Made by a program: the position numbers and the translations under genes | Assembly (NCBI GenBank): GCA_023442465.1 | Contig: JAEZZQ010000021.1 | Coordinates: 261,966-325,965 of the forward strand | From: Bacillota bacterium | GTDB lineage: Bacteria > Bacillota > Clostridia > Lachnospirales > Lachnospiraceae | Reading direction: 5' to 3' | Length of the DNA: 64,000 nt | Shown here: piece after piece, positions 34,407 to 44,300 of the stretch | How the letters are laid out: every line of letters starts with the position of its first letter | How positions within the stretch are numbered: the stretch's first letter is position 1 | The notes under the pieces: generated by a model | The model's input: the letters and a program-made list of their open reading frames with translations, nothing else | What the model was told of the DNA's origin: nothing | The model's database searches: none

Positions 34407-34437
34407 AAAATGAAAACATTATTTATGTCACGTTTAC

Positions 34438-34478
34438 AACGCAAGTGTTATTATAGTATAATGTCTTTTAGTTTGCAA
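34438..34478 (-). promoter_or_regulatory. Promoter of tRNA-Lys
   Basis: On the minus strand TTGCAA, 17 bp and TATAAT lie about 44 bp before the tRNA. The -10 and the next 12 bases (TATAATAACACTTGCGTT) are identical to those of the tRNA-Ser promoter at 62306. Confidence 0.7.
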
Positions 34479-34532
34479 GCATTTTTTTAAAAAAGTTTTA
34501 AAATATAAGTATATGAAGGCAGGAGAACAAAA

Positions 34533-35300
34533 ATGCTATTTGAAAGCCACGCCCATTATGATGATGATGCGTTTGAAAACGACAGAGGGAAGCTGCTTGA
34601 AAGCTTCAGGGAAAACGATATCGAATACGTAATAAATATAGGAGCAAGCATACGGACCACGGAAAATACCATAGCTTTAACGGAGAAATATCCGTTTGTA
34701 TATGGTGCCGCAGGAGTACATCCCTCCGATACGGCAGAGCTTAACGAGGAAAAATTCGCATGGCTGAAGAAGCAATGCTCCCTTCCCAAAATTATAGCTG
34801 TAGGAGAAATTGGGCTGGACTACTACTGGGACGAGCCGGATAGGGAGATCCAGAAAAAATGGTTTGACAGACAGCTTCAAATGGCACGGGAGGTAAAGCT
34901 TCCGATCATCATTCATTCCAGAGATGCCGCAAAGGATACGGTGGATATGATGAAAGCCGGGAGGGCGGAGGAAGCAGGCGGAGTTATTCATTGCTTTTCC
35001 TATACGAAGGAAACGGCGAGGGAATTTCTCGGCATGGGATTTTCCTTTGGAATAGGAGGGGTCATCACCTTCAACAATGCGAAGAAACTGAGGGAAGCGG
35101 TAGAATATATACCCATGGAGAATATACTCCTGGAAACCGACAGCCCTTATCTGGCGCCCATGCCCTACAGGGGAAAACGCAATTCCTCCCTGTACCTTCC
35201 TCTCATCGCTGAGAAAATAGCGGAGATAAAGGGGATTTCTTATGAGGCGGTAGTAGAAATAACCTCATGCAATGCGAAAAAGCTGTTTCAGATTTCTTAA
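34533..35300 (+). CDS. tatD: TatD-family metal-dependent DNase
   Basis: A 255-residue TIM-barrel hydrolase. Metal ligands are visible as ESHAHYDDD (HxH), GEIGLDYYWD (Glu), IIHSRDA (His), IHCFS (His) and LETDSPYLAP (Asp). TatD has 3'-5' exonuclease activity on DNA and a D-aminoacyl-tRNA link in some hosts. The neighbour rsmA is the classic partner in Firmicutes. AGGAGAA precedes the ATG. Confidence 0.95.
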   Translation: MLFESHAHYDDDAFENDRGKLLESFRENDIEYVINIGASIRTTENTIALTEKYPFVYGAAGVHPSDTAELNEEKFAWLKKQCSLPKIIAVGEIGLDYYWDEPDREIQKKWFDRQLQMAREVKLPIIIHSRDAAKDTVDMMKAGRAEEAGGVIHCFSYTKETAREFLGMGFSFGIGGVITFNNAKKLREAVEYIPMENILLETDSPYLAPMPYRGKRNSSLYLPLIAEKIAEIKGISYEAVVEITSCNAKKLFQIS

Positions 35301-35334
35301 AAGATGCGGAATAAATAAAACATGGAGAATGCAT

Positions 35335-36213
35335 ATGGCAACCTTAGGAACCCCCACCAATACAATAGAGGTCTTAAAAAAGTATAACTTTAATTTTCAA
35401 AAAAAATTCGGGCAGAATTTTCTTATCGATATCCATATACTTGAGAAAATCATAACAGCTTCCGGCGTTACAAAGGAGGATTGTGTGCTGGAAATAGGTC
35501 CCGGCATCGGAACGATGACCCAATATCTGGCAGAGAACGCGCGGGAAGTGGTTGCTGTGGAGATAGACAAGGCCTTGATTCCCATACTCTCCGATACCTT
35601 GTCTGAATATGACAATGTAACAATTATAAATGAAGATATCCTGAAGGTGGATGTAAACCGTATTGTGCAGGAAAAAAATGGAGGAAAGGCCATAAAGGTG
35701 ATCGCGAATCTTCCATATTATATTACTACGCCTATTATTATGGGATTATTTGAAAGTGATGTTCCGCTTGAGAGCATTACGATCATGGTACAGAAAGAGG
35801 TGGCGGATCGTATGCAGGTCGGTCCGGGAACAAAGGATTACGGAGCGTTGTCCCTTGCCGTGCAGTATTATGCGAAGCCGGAGGTAATGATCCAGGTGCC
35901 GCCCACCTGTTTCATGCCTAAGCCAAATGTAGGCAGCACGGTCATCAAGCTGACCAGATACGAAAAACCTCCGGTGGAGGTGGATGATGAGAAGTTCATG
36001 TTTTCCCTTATACGTGCCTCCTTTAACCAAAGGCGCAAGACATTAGTGAACGGTCTTACCAATGCGGCGAACTTAAAAATAGGGAAAGAGGATGTTCTTG
36101 AGGCGCTGGAAGAGATGAAGCTGCCCTCTGCGATTCGCGGAGAAGCACTTACTTTGGAGCAATTTGCCAAGCTTAGTAATTTGCTTTCTTTAATAGGAAA
36201 GAGCTCCTATTAA
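35335..36213 (+). CDS. rsmA: 16S rRNA dimethyladenosine transferase RsmA (KsgA)
   Basis: The 292-residue enzyme dimethylates the two adjacent adenosines in helix 45 of 16S rRNA. It has KKFGQNFLID, the SAM motif VLEIGPGIGTMTQYL (about 51), VEIDKALIPIL, NEDILKVD and the catalytic NLPYYITTP (about 124). The frame opens at 35272 inside tatD; ATG at 35335 follows GGAG at 8 nt and gives the normal N-terminus. Overlap-like spacing with tatD supports an operon. Confidence 0.95.
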   Translation: MATLGTPTNTIEVLKKYNFNFQKKFGQNFLIDIHILEKIITASGVTKEDCVLEIGPGIGTMTQYLAENAREVVAVEIDKALIPILSDTLSEYDNVTIINEDILKVDVNRIVQEKNGGKAIKVIANLPYYITTPIIMGLFESDVPLESITIMVQKEVADRMQVGPGTKDYGALSLAVQYYAKPEVMIQVPPTCFMPKPNVGSTVIKLTRYEKPPVEVDDEKFMFSLIRASFNQRRKTLVNGLTNAANLKIGKEDVLEALEEMKLPSAIRGEALTLEQFAKLSNLLSLIGKSSY

Positions 36214-36252
36214 AGAAAGATAGATGCGCAGCTATGCGCGCGGAACAAAAGC

Positions 36253-36299
36253 TGTGCTGCCAAAGTATTTGGCTGCAAGAATGTACGCAGCACACTTTT
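36253..36299 (+). terminator. Possible terminator after rsmA
   Basis: TGTGCTGC and GCAGCACA are complementary over 8 bp around a 26-nt loop and are followed by CTTTTG. It is weak because the loop is large. Confidence 0.35.
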
Positions 36300-36395
36300 G
36301 TCCTGCCATTTTTGAATTATAGGGAAAATAGCACAAGATATATGGATGAGATTAGAAAAAAATCGCCATATATAGAGAAAAATCCTGATATTTTT

Positions 36396-36424
36396 TTGAC
36401 ATTAATTATCTCGTATGGTAAACT
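36396..36424 (+). promoter_or_regulatory. Sigma-A promoter of the TPR/AAA-like gene
   Basis: TTGACA, exactly 17 bp, and TAAACT lie about 75 bp upstream of the likely start codon. Confidence 0.6.
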
Positions 36425-36498
36425 TAAAAAATGAAAATAGGGTTTTTATGCTGTCTTTTGACAGCTGGGAAAAATGAAATAATTATGAGGTGAGTACC

Positions 36499-39237
36499 TT
36501 GGATAAGTACGAATATAAAGTACGGGCGGAGGAAATAAAAGCACTGATTGCGGAGGGTGAATTCGCGGAGGCGGTAAAGATTGCCGATACGATTGACTGG
36601 AGGAGGGTCAAGAGTGTCATGATGCTTTGCACGATCAGCGATTTATATAAGATAAACCGCCGATTTCAAGAAAGCAAAGATATTTTGTTAATGGCATACG
36701 AGCGCCATCCGGGCGGTCGTCTTATTGTGTATTCTTTGTGTGAGCTGTCCGTGAAGATGGGGGAATATGTACAGGCAATCGAGTATTATAAAGAATTCGT
36801 ACAGATTGCGCCCAAGGATACGGGAAGATATATATTGCAGTATAAGCTGTATGAAGCGCAGGATGTCAGCTTAGAAGAGCGCATCGCTGTACTGGAGGAA
36901 TTCAAGAAGCGCGATTATCGGGAAAAATGGGCATACGAACTGGCCTATTTATATCATAGAGTAGGACTTGAGACAAAATGCGTGGAAGAATGTGACGAGA
37001 TGATTCTCTGGTTCGGAGAAGGCAGATATGTCATAAAAGCGCTGGAATTAAAGCAGCTTCACCATGCTCTGACGCCAGACCAGCAGGAAAAATACCTTCT
37101 TCTTAAGAGAGAGAGAGAGCTTCAGGCTGCTCAGGCGGCAGCCAGTGAGGAGCCGCAGGAACAGCAACAGGCAGAAAGCGGTAAGATTGCAGATTTCTCC
37201 GAATATAACGCCCAGAATGATGAGGACGATGAAGAGGAAGAAGAATTCAGGGTAAAGACGGTGGATGTGGGACAGTACAACACCATTAATCTGCAGAAGG
37301 AACTGGCGAAAAGCATGAAAGAACTTTTGGGCGAAGACGTCAGGAACGATACGGAGGAACCTTCTCGTACTTCTTCCGTTAATTTTGCGTCTCTTCAGGA
37401 AGAACCAGTTCCGGCCGTACAGCCCGTTTTGAATGTACAGCCTATGCCGGTCCTACCGGATACTGCGACTAAAAATCCCGCTTTTGAGGAACAGAATATT
37501 CCCGTGATAAGTCCTGTCTTAAGCGCACAGAATACTACGGCGGCACATGCACCCGCAGAGGAGCTTCAGCCGCAACTTACACAGCCTCAGCCTGCGGAAG
37601 AACAGACGGCGCTGGAGGAAGTATTTTTTGAAGATGTAAAGGACGTTCTGTTAGAGGACACGAAGGAAATAAATGTAAAAGAAGTGAACGCCGGTAATTT
37701 AAGCGATACGAAGGAGATTCATCCGGGGCGAAGAGTGATATACCCGACAACGGTGTCTCCCTCGTCTATTCCGCCTGCTCCCGCGTCAATGCCGTCCATC
37801 CCCTCTCATCAGCTTAAGGCAACGATAAAGCCGTCGGGCTTTGAGAGGATGCTTTCCCAGGAATATGACGGACAAATCAGCCTCGCAGTGTCTGAGGGAG
37901 GCCAGCTCGAGAAGCAGATTACCGGTCAGATGAACATTACGGATATCATGGCCGAGTGGGAAAAGATGAAGAAAGAAAACAAAGAAAAGCGCAGCGAAGA
38001 CGTGCGCAGGCGTGTAGAACAGCACACGGGCAATATGTTTTCAGAATTCGATGAAGCCACCAAAAAAGGCCTGTTAGAGCAATTAGAAAAGGCTGTTGTA
38101 GAGGCTATTTTAAAGGAAGCCGGGAAGAAATCCGTTAGCCCTGAGGAAATACCCGACGCGAGATTGTCGGATATTGTAGTGGCGGCGGAAAAATCGGCAA
38201 TGCAGCCCGCAAGTGCCGGAGAGGAATCCGGCAGTGAAAGCAATGAGGTTCAAGAGCCCGCAGTTTCCGTGCAAGAGGAGTTCCCTGCAGCTTCCCCGGC
38301 GGAAGATATTTTGACACCGCAGACGTTAGAGGAAAGCGGGGAAGAGACGCAAGAGCAAGAGACAGTCCCCTTAGAAGACAGGAAAGATACGGAACAAATC
38401 ATCGATTTAGAGACGGTTTCCTTAGGGATGGAGCCGGTAAATACGGCCGAGAAGGTTGTGGGTATGGTGGAAGATGCCAATAGGCTGCGTCCCCTGTCCA
38501 ACGAAGAAAAAGAATTATTCGGCAGATTTATTTATAATAAGAAGGCGAAGGAACAGATCATACAGGCGGTGGATACCATGAGCATGGATGCATTTACCGA
38601 CAACGTGATCATTACGGGAGAAGAAGGAACGGGGACCATAGAATTAGCCAAGAACCTTATCCGCATGATGCAGATGTCGGACAGCAATTTTTCCGGTAAA
38701 GTGGCTAAGATTTCAGGGGCTACCCTGAAAAAGAAAAATGTAGAGGAAACCCTTTCACACTTGACCGACGGAGCGCTTATAATCGAACGCGCCACAGAAA
38801 TGTCCAGCGCTACGGCAGCGGATTTAAAAAAGGCATTATCTCAGGAGAACAGCGGCCTTCTCGTTATCATGGAGGGCAAAAAAGATGAAATGAATATTTT
38901 CCTGAGAAAGAATCATATACTGTCAGAGAACTTCAATGCCAGAATTGATATTGAGGCCCTCAATGACCATGCGCTCGTAGAATATGCTAAGCAGTATGCG
39001 CAGGAGATGGAATATTCCATCGATAACCTTGGAATACTGGCGCTCCATACAAGAATCGCGGACATGCAGACCAGCGACCATGAGGTGACGGTGACTGAGG
39101 TGAAGGAGCTGGTGGACGATGCGATTTATTTTGCGGACAAGAAGAACCTGCGGCACTTATGCGATATTCTGGTAGGCAAGAGGTATGACGAAGAGGATAT
39201 GATCGTTCTCCGGGAAAAGGACTTCATGCACTATTAA
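36499..39237 (+). CDS. Large TPR protein with degenerate AAA-like C-terminal domain
   Basis: About 912 residues in three parts. Residues about 1-210 are helical repeats of TPR type (EFAEAVKIADTIDW, RFQESKDILLMAYERHPGG, EYVQAIEYYKEFVQIAP). Residues about 210-640 are low complexity, rich in Glu, Pro and Gln. Residues about 655-912 resemble an AAA module (FGRFIYNKKAKEQIIQAVDTM, then VIITGEEGTGTIELAKNLIRMM, GALIIERATEMSSATAADL, LVIMEG). The P-loop reads GEEGTGTIE, lacking the usual Lys-Thr, so ATP hydrolysis is doubtful. I do not know its function. GTG 36490 has no ribosome site; TTG 36499 has GAGGTGAG and is chosen. It lies 17 bp before glgB. Confidence 0.75.
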   Translation: MDKYEYKVRAEEIKALIAEGEFAEAVKIADTIDWRRVKSVMMLCTISDLYKINRRFQESKDILLMAYERHPGGRLIVYSLCELSVKMGEYVQAIEYYKEFVQIAPKDTGRYILQYKLYEAQDVSLEERIAVLEEFKKRDYREKWAYELAYLYHRVGLETKCVEECDEMILWFGEGRYVIKALELKQLHHALTPDQQEKYLLLKRERELQAAQAAASEEPQEQQQAESGKIADFSEYNAQNDEDDEEEEEFRVKTVDVGQYNTINLQKELAKSMKELLGEDVRNDTEEPSRTSSVNFASLQEEPVPAVQPVLNVQPMPVLPDTATKNPAFEEQNIPVISPVLSAQNTTAAHAPAEELQPQLTQPQPAEEQTALEEVFFEDVKDVLLEDTKEINVKEVNAGNLSDTKEIHPGRRVIYPTTVSPSSIPPAPASMPSIPSHQLKATIKPSGFERMLSQEYDGQISLAVSEGGQLEKQITGQMNITDIMAEWEKMKKENKEKRSEDVRRRVEQHTGNMFSEFDEATKKGLLEQLEKAVVEAILKEAGKKSVSPEEIPDARLSDIVVAAEKSAMQPASAGEESGSESNEVQEPAVSVQEEFPAASPAEDILTPQTLEESGEETQEQETVPLEDRKDTEQIIDLETVSLGMEPVNTAEKVVGMVEDANRLRPLSNEEKELFGRFIYNKKAKEQIIQAVDTMSMDAFTDNVIITGEEGTGTIELAKNLIRMMQMSDSNFSGKVAKISGATLKKKNVEETLSHLTDGALIIERATEMSSATAADLKKALSQENSGLLVIMEGKKDEMNIFLRKNHILSENFNARIDIEALNDHALVEYAKQYAQEMEYSIDNLGILALHTRIADMQTSDHEVTVTEVKELVDDAIYFADKKNLRHLCDILVGKRYDEEDMIVLREKDFMHY

Positions 39238-39254
39238 ATGAAAGGTGGTTGCCT

Positions 39255-41186
39255 ATGGCGGCGAAGAAGAAGGCGAAATATATAGAAGAGGAAGTTTTTA
39301 TTTCCGAAGCGGACCAATATCTCTTTGCCCAGGGGACGCATTACGATATTTATAAGAAGCTGGGTGCACACCCTTCTGTGGAAAATGGGGAGAAGGGTGT
39401 ATTTTTCGGAGTGTGGGCTCCTAATGCCGAGAAGGTATTCGTTATAGGAACCTTTAACGACTGGCAGGAGGACAGGCACGAGATGAAGCGGCTTGGGCCG
39501 GGTGGCATTCATGCGCTGTTTATTCCCGGAGTGGGAGTGAACGAGCTGTATAAGTTTTTGATTTTGACGCCGGACGGCAGAAAGCTTTATAAAGCGGATC
39601 CTTTTGCCAATTATGCGGAATTCAGGCCGGGAAATGCATCGCGGACCACGGATTTGTCCGGCTTCGAATGGACGGACGATAGCTGGATAAAGGCGAGAGC
39701 AGGCAAGGACTATAAGAAGGAACCCCTTGCCATTTATGAGTGTCATATCGGTTCGTGGATGAAGCATCCGAACGGCACTTCGGACGGCTTTTATAATTAT
39801 AGAGAATTTGCGGACAAAATAGTGGAGTACCTGAAGGAGATGAAGTACACTCATATTGAGCTTATGGGCATTGCGGAATATCCCTTCGACGGTTCGTGGG
39901 GCTATCAGGTGACGGGTTATTATGCGCCCACCTCCCGCTACGGGGAACCTGCGGATTTCATGTACTTGATCAATAAACTGCATAAGAATAAAGTAGGCGT
40001 AATCCTGGACTGGGTACCGGCGCACTTTGCCACCGATGCACATGGTTTGGCTGAGTTCGACGGACAATGCATCTTCGAGCATCCCGACAAACGTCTGGGC
40101 GAACATCCCGATTGGGGGACAAAGATTTTTAACTACGGGAAGACGGAAGTGAAGAATTTCTTAATTGCCAACGCTTTATTCTGGCTTAAGGAATTTCATA
40201 TAGATGGCATCCGGGTGGATGCGGTGGCCTCCATGCTGTATCTGGATTACGGCAAGAATGAGGGACAATGGCTTCCGAACAAATACGGCGGCAACAAGAA
40301 TCTGGAAGCGATAGAATTTTTTAAACACCTCAATTCCGTAGTATTAGGAACATATCCGGGATTTCTTACGATTGCGGAAGAATCTACGGCATGGCCGAAG
40401 GTGACCGGCGAGGTGGAGGAAGACGGGCTTGGTTTCAGCTTCAAATGGAACATGGGCTGGATGCACGATTTTTGTGAATATATGAAGCTGGACCCGCTGT
40501 TTCGAAAGAATAACCACTATGCCATGACCTTTGCCATGAGCTACAACAGCGCTGAGAATTACATTCTGCCCCTCTCCCATGACGAGGTCGTACATTTAAA
40601 GTGCTCTATGGTAAATAAGATGCCGGGTTATTCGGCAGATAAATACGCAAACCTGCGCGTCGGCTATACATATATGTTCGGTCATGCCGGCAAGAAGCTG
40701 CTTTTCATGGGACAGGACTTTGCTCAGGAAAGGGAATGGAGCGAGGAAAGAGAACTGGACTGGTATCTTCTTAAAGAGCCTTTGAATAAGGGAATATACG
40801 AGTACGTGAAGGAATTGCTTAAGCTGTATAATAAATATCCGTGTTTGTATGAAATCGATAACGACTGGTCCGGCTTTGAGTGGCTGAATGCGGATGACGC
40901 CGAGCAGAGCACTTATAGCTTTTACCGGAAGTCCGCCAATGGGAAAAACAACCTTTTATTCGTGCTGAACATGACACCGGTTGTCAGGAACGGTTATAAA
41001 GTCGGTGTTCCGGAAAAGAAAAAATATAGGCTGCTTTTAAACAGCGATGAAGAGCGGTTCGGAGGCGACGGCAATTCCATACCAGCAGAGCTTCAGGCTA
41101 CGGAAGAAAACGGACAGGTCAATTATAAGAACTACAGCATTGCCTTTGACTTGCCTGCTTACGGTGCGGCGGTATTTCTTTTTTAA
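39255..41186 (+). CDS. glgB: 1,4-alpha-glucan (glycogen) branching enzyme GlgB
   Basis: A GH13 enzyme of about 643 residues. An N-terminal CBM48 domain (GVWAPNAEKVFVIGTFNDW) precedes a TIM barrel with GYQVTGYYAPTSRYG, nucleophile DGIRVDAVASMLYLDYG (Asp about 321), acid/base AEESTAWP (Glu about 375) and LPLSHDEVVH (about 440). A C-terminal beta domain completes it. It transfers alpha-1,4 segments to make alpha-1,6 branches. GGTGG lies 6 nt before the ATG. The debranching-type enzyme at 3.4 kb is its metabolic counterpart, but no glgC, glgA or glgP is in the window. Confidence 0.95.
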   Translation: MAAKKKAKYIEEEVFISEADQYLFAQGTHYDIYKKLGAHPSVENGEKGVFFGVWAPNAEKVFVIGTFNDWQEDRHEMKRLGPGGIHALFIPGVGVNELYKFLILTPDGRKLYKADPFANYAEFRPGNASRTTDLSGFEWTDDSWIKARAGKDYKKEPLAIYECHIGSWMKHPNGTSDGFYNYREFADKIVEYLKEMKYTHIELMGIAEYPFDGSWGYQVTGYYAPTSRYGEPADFMYLINKLHKNKVGVILDWVPAHFATDAHGLAEFDGQCIFEHPDKRLGEHPDWGTKIFNYGKTEVKNFLIANALFWLKEFHIDGIRVDAVASMLYLDYGKNEGQWLPNKYGGNKNLEAIEFFKHLNSVVLGTYPGFLTIAEESTAWPKVTGEVEEDGLGFSFKWNMGWMHDFCEYMKLDPLFRKNNHYAMTFAMSYNSAENYILPLSHDEVVHLKCSMVNKMPGYSADKYANLRVGYTYMFGHAGKKLLFMGQDFAQEREWSEERELDWYLLKEPLNKGIYEYVKELLKLYNKYPCLYEIDNDWSGFEWLNADDAEQSTYSFYRKSANGKNNLLFVLNMTPVVRNGYKVGVPEKKKYRLLLNSDEERFGGDGNSIPAELQATEENGQVNYKNYSIAFDLPAYGAAVFLF

Positions 41187-41215
41187 TCAGACATATTATT
41201 CATGCAGCAAAAGGT

Positions 41216-41242
41216 TAAGAAATTTATATTTTATGCCGAAAT
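41216..41242 (+). promoter_or_regulatory. Sigma-28 (SigD) type flagellar promoter
   Basis: TAAG, exactly 15 bp and GCCGAAAT match the TAAA-N15-GCCGATAT consensus of flagellar sigma factor promoters. It lies about 145 bp upstream of the DUF6240-flagellin-fliS cassette. The predicted start of transcription (about 41249) falls inside the left arm of the glgB terminator. Confidence 0.6.
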
Positions 41243-41278
41243 AAAGGATGAATGTTAGAATACATTCATCCTTTTTTG
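41243..41278 (+). terminator. Strong terminator after glgB
   Basis: AAAGGATGAATGT and ACATTCATCCTTT pair perfectly over 13 bp with a 6-nt loop and end in a T run. A full-length glgB transcript would form it; a transcript from the overlapping sigma-28 promoter would lack half of the left arm. Confidence 0.85.
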
Positions 41279-41388
41279 TTTGAACACTTGAATAACTTGA
41301 AGATAAGAATAATTCATAAGGCATGTTGTTTATTGTTTATACAAATGAGAAGCATTACCTTAATCTGCATTCAGGATGGAACGAGCAT

Positions 41389-44300
41389 ATGAATATTAAT
41401 TTTGAGAACAACGGGGTAAGGCCCCATTCCAATGTAGACAAGGCAACAACATCAACTTCATATAGTGGCTCCCATGTGAGAGAGACAAGCAGCAGGGGAG
41501 TATTTGCATTAGACATTTCTGGCACAGTTATGGATAACACTGCTTATGATGGTCAAGGAAAGACCGCAGAAGACGTTATGCAGGATGCGGGGCAAGTTGA
41601 CGTTACCACGCAGAAAAACTATATGGCAGTAATGTCTAATACTATGTCCACGGAAGATTTTGCTAAGCTTCAAGAAGAGGGCTATCATCCGGGAAATACT
41701 GACATAGAGACGGTTGTTACCATTGTCGATGAAATCAAAGCGGCCATCGCTAAGGGCGGCAAGAATATTACGGGCTATACGGATGATCTGGATGTGGAGA
41801 CGCTGACACAGATTACCGGAAGCGCGGCTTTTGCCAAGGAATTGGTGAAGCAGTTCGAGGGACATGACATACCTGTCACAAAAGAAAATGTGGAGGACGT
41901 CATGAATGCCTGCAAGACGGCGGCACAGCTTGAGGATCTGAGCGACGGCATTAAGAAATATATGGTGCGCAACCATATGGAGCCAACTCTCGATAATATA
42001 TATAAGGCGCAGTATAGTGCCACAGCCGATGCGGGAAAGCAAGGCAAGGGTTATTATCAGGACGATACCGGTTATTATGCGAAAAAGGCGGAGACCTTCA
42101 ATTGGCAGCAGCTTACGCCTCAGATGGAGAAGGTCATTGAAAATGCCGGGCTGGAAGTGTCTGATGAAACGATGTCGGATGCCAAGTGGCTGATCGAGAA
42201 AGGGATGCCACTTACTGAGGAGTCGCTGAAATCGTATTACGATTTGGATAATCTGGAGCTTCCTGACTCTATGGAAGAAGTGGTCAAGGCGGCAGTAGCG
42301 GCCATTGCTAACGGTAAGAAGGCCGGCAGTTCCAATCTTGCCGATGACAGAACGAATCTGGAAAAAGCCCAAAGCTATATAGATGATGTGAATTCCATCA
42401 GCGATGAGGCCGTGGATAAAGTAACCGCGGAAGGAAAGAAGCTGAATCTCCGCAATTTAAAGGTAGCCCAGCTTCAGATACGTGTCGGGGCAGCAGCTTC
42501 CGCTGCAGAGCCGTATGCGGTAAACACGACGGGAAGAAGACAGCTTGAGGAAATAAGGCTGCAAATGACCGTGCAGGCCAATTTGCATTTGATAAGAAGC
42601 GGGCTTACCATCGATACCGCGGAGTTAGAGCAGCTGGTGGATGAGATGAAGGCAGCGGAGCAGCAAAGACAGCAAATACTGTTTGGCGGCGATGCCCAGA
42701 ACGCATCCAAGTGTGCCGGCATATATGAAGATACCCTTGCTAAGGTAAAAGAGATTCCCCAGATGCCTGCGGCAGCAGTAGGACGGGTTGCCCTTCAGGG
42801 GCTCGGTTCATCGGGCAGCATCGGTGCTGTCACTGTGGATGGTTATTCGCTTGAAGCCGTATATTCGGAAGGAAGTGCATTGCGCGCCGTCTATGAAAAA
42901 GCGGGAGAAAGCTACGAAACGCTTATGACCGCTCCCCGGGCAGATATGGGAGATTCCATAAAAAAAGCATTCCGCAATGTGGACGATATTTTGCAGAACA
43001 TGAATAAGGAAACCTCTGAGGAAAACAGAAGGGCAATCCGTATTCTTGGCTATAACCAAATGGAAATTTCCGAGGAAAACATAGCAGCGGTAAAAGAAAC
43101 AGATTTCACCATTCAGCGGATAGTAAGCAAAATGACACCTGCGTCAACTCTTGAAATGATTCGGGATGGCATGAACCCGCTTTCCATGAATATGGAGGAG
43201 CTGGAGGCGTATTTGGACAGCAAAGACCAAAACCCGGCACGGAACATTGAAAAGTACAGCGAATTTTTATATAAATTGGATAAGAATAACGAAATCGCAC
43301 CGGAAGAAAGAGACGCTTACATCGGAATATACCGGTTGTTACGTCAATTGGATAAAACGGATGGTGCAGCGATAGGAACTCTCATCAATCAGGGAATAGA
43401 ACCGACGGTAAAGAATCTTCTTTCCGCCATGAGAAGCAATAAAAAGCACGGAATGGATGTGACAGTAAACGATTCCTTCGGCGGTGCTTCCTCCGAGTAT
43501 CGGGGCAAGAGCATTTCCGAGCAAATCGAAAACGGCTATAAAAAGCTTTCCCATGATATTCTGGATAATCTGGAAAGCGGAAAGCTGCCTGCGCAAGCGA
43601 TATCGGACGATATAACTCTGGAGGAATTCTCTGCGCTGCTTCAAAAGCAGGAGGCTGACCCGGCTGTGAAAAGAGAATATCAAAAGCAGCAGATGGGTAT
43701 GCTCCGGGAAGCAGCCTTGACGGAGGAAACGGTAGTAAAGGAGCTGCTTACCTTCGACCAACCGGTTACGGCGAACAACCTTATGGCATCCGGACTCTTA
43801 ATGAAAGAGAGGGGAAGGCTGGCGGGCAAGATGAAGGATGCTGCAGCAGACGCCGGAGAGACGGAGCAATTTGAGGACGCCGTTAACAATCTTCAGGAAA
43901 GTATGACGGATGAAGCGTCTGCCAAAGAAGCTTACGAAAAGCTTGGACAGGTATTTACGGAGATTTTGGACAAGGTCGTTTACGAGCAGGATGCTGTGGA
44001 AGCAGTTAATATCGATATAAGGGAAATCAGTAATATGTATAAGCAGATATCCCTTGCAGGCAATCTGGCCAAAGAGGAGAATTACGAAGTACCGGTAAAT
44101 ATTGACGGACAGATGACCTCTATCAACTTAAGGATTATCCGGGGTGCAGACGAAAGCGGAAGAGTAACGGCTTCCATGCAGACGGAGCGCTACGGGAAAG
44201 TCTTGGCAAGGTTCTATCTTGCAAAGCAGCCGGAAGCAAGCGAAGACTCTGCGGATTACCAGATGTCGGGTTATGTGGTATGCGACAGCAAGGAAGGCTT

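Noticed and set aside
36490..36498. GTG at 36490 as start of the TPR/AAA-like gene
   Set aside because: No Shine-Dalgarno sequence lies upstream, while TTG 36499 is well spaced from GAGGTGAG.
39234..40106. Long open frame of 290 codons on the minus strand opposite glgB
   Set aside because: It lies wholly inside the glgB coding region, has no ribosome site and its composition reflects the codon pattern of the plus-strand gene.
41509..42372. 287-codon minus-strand frame opposite the DUF6240 gene
   Set aside because: Shadow of the plus-strand gene; no homology-like motifs or start signal.
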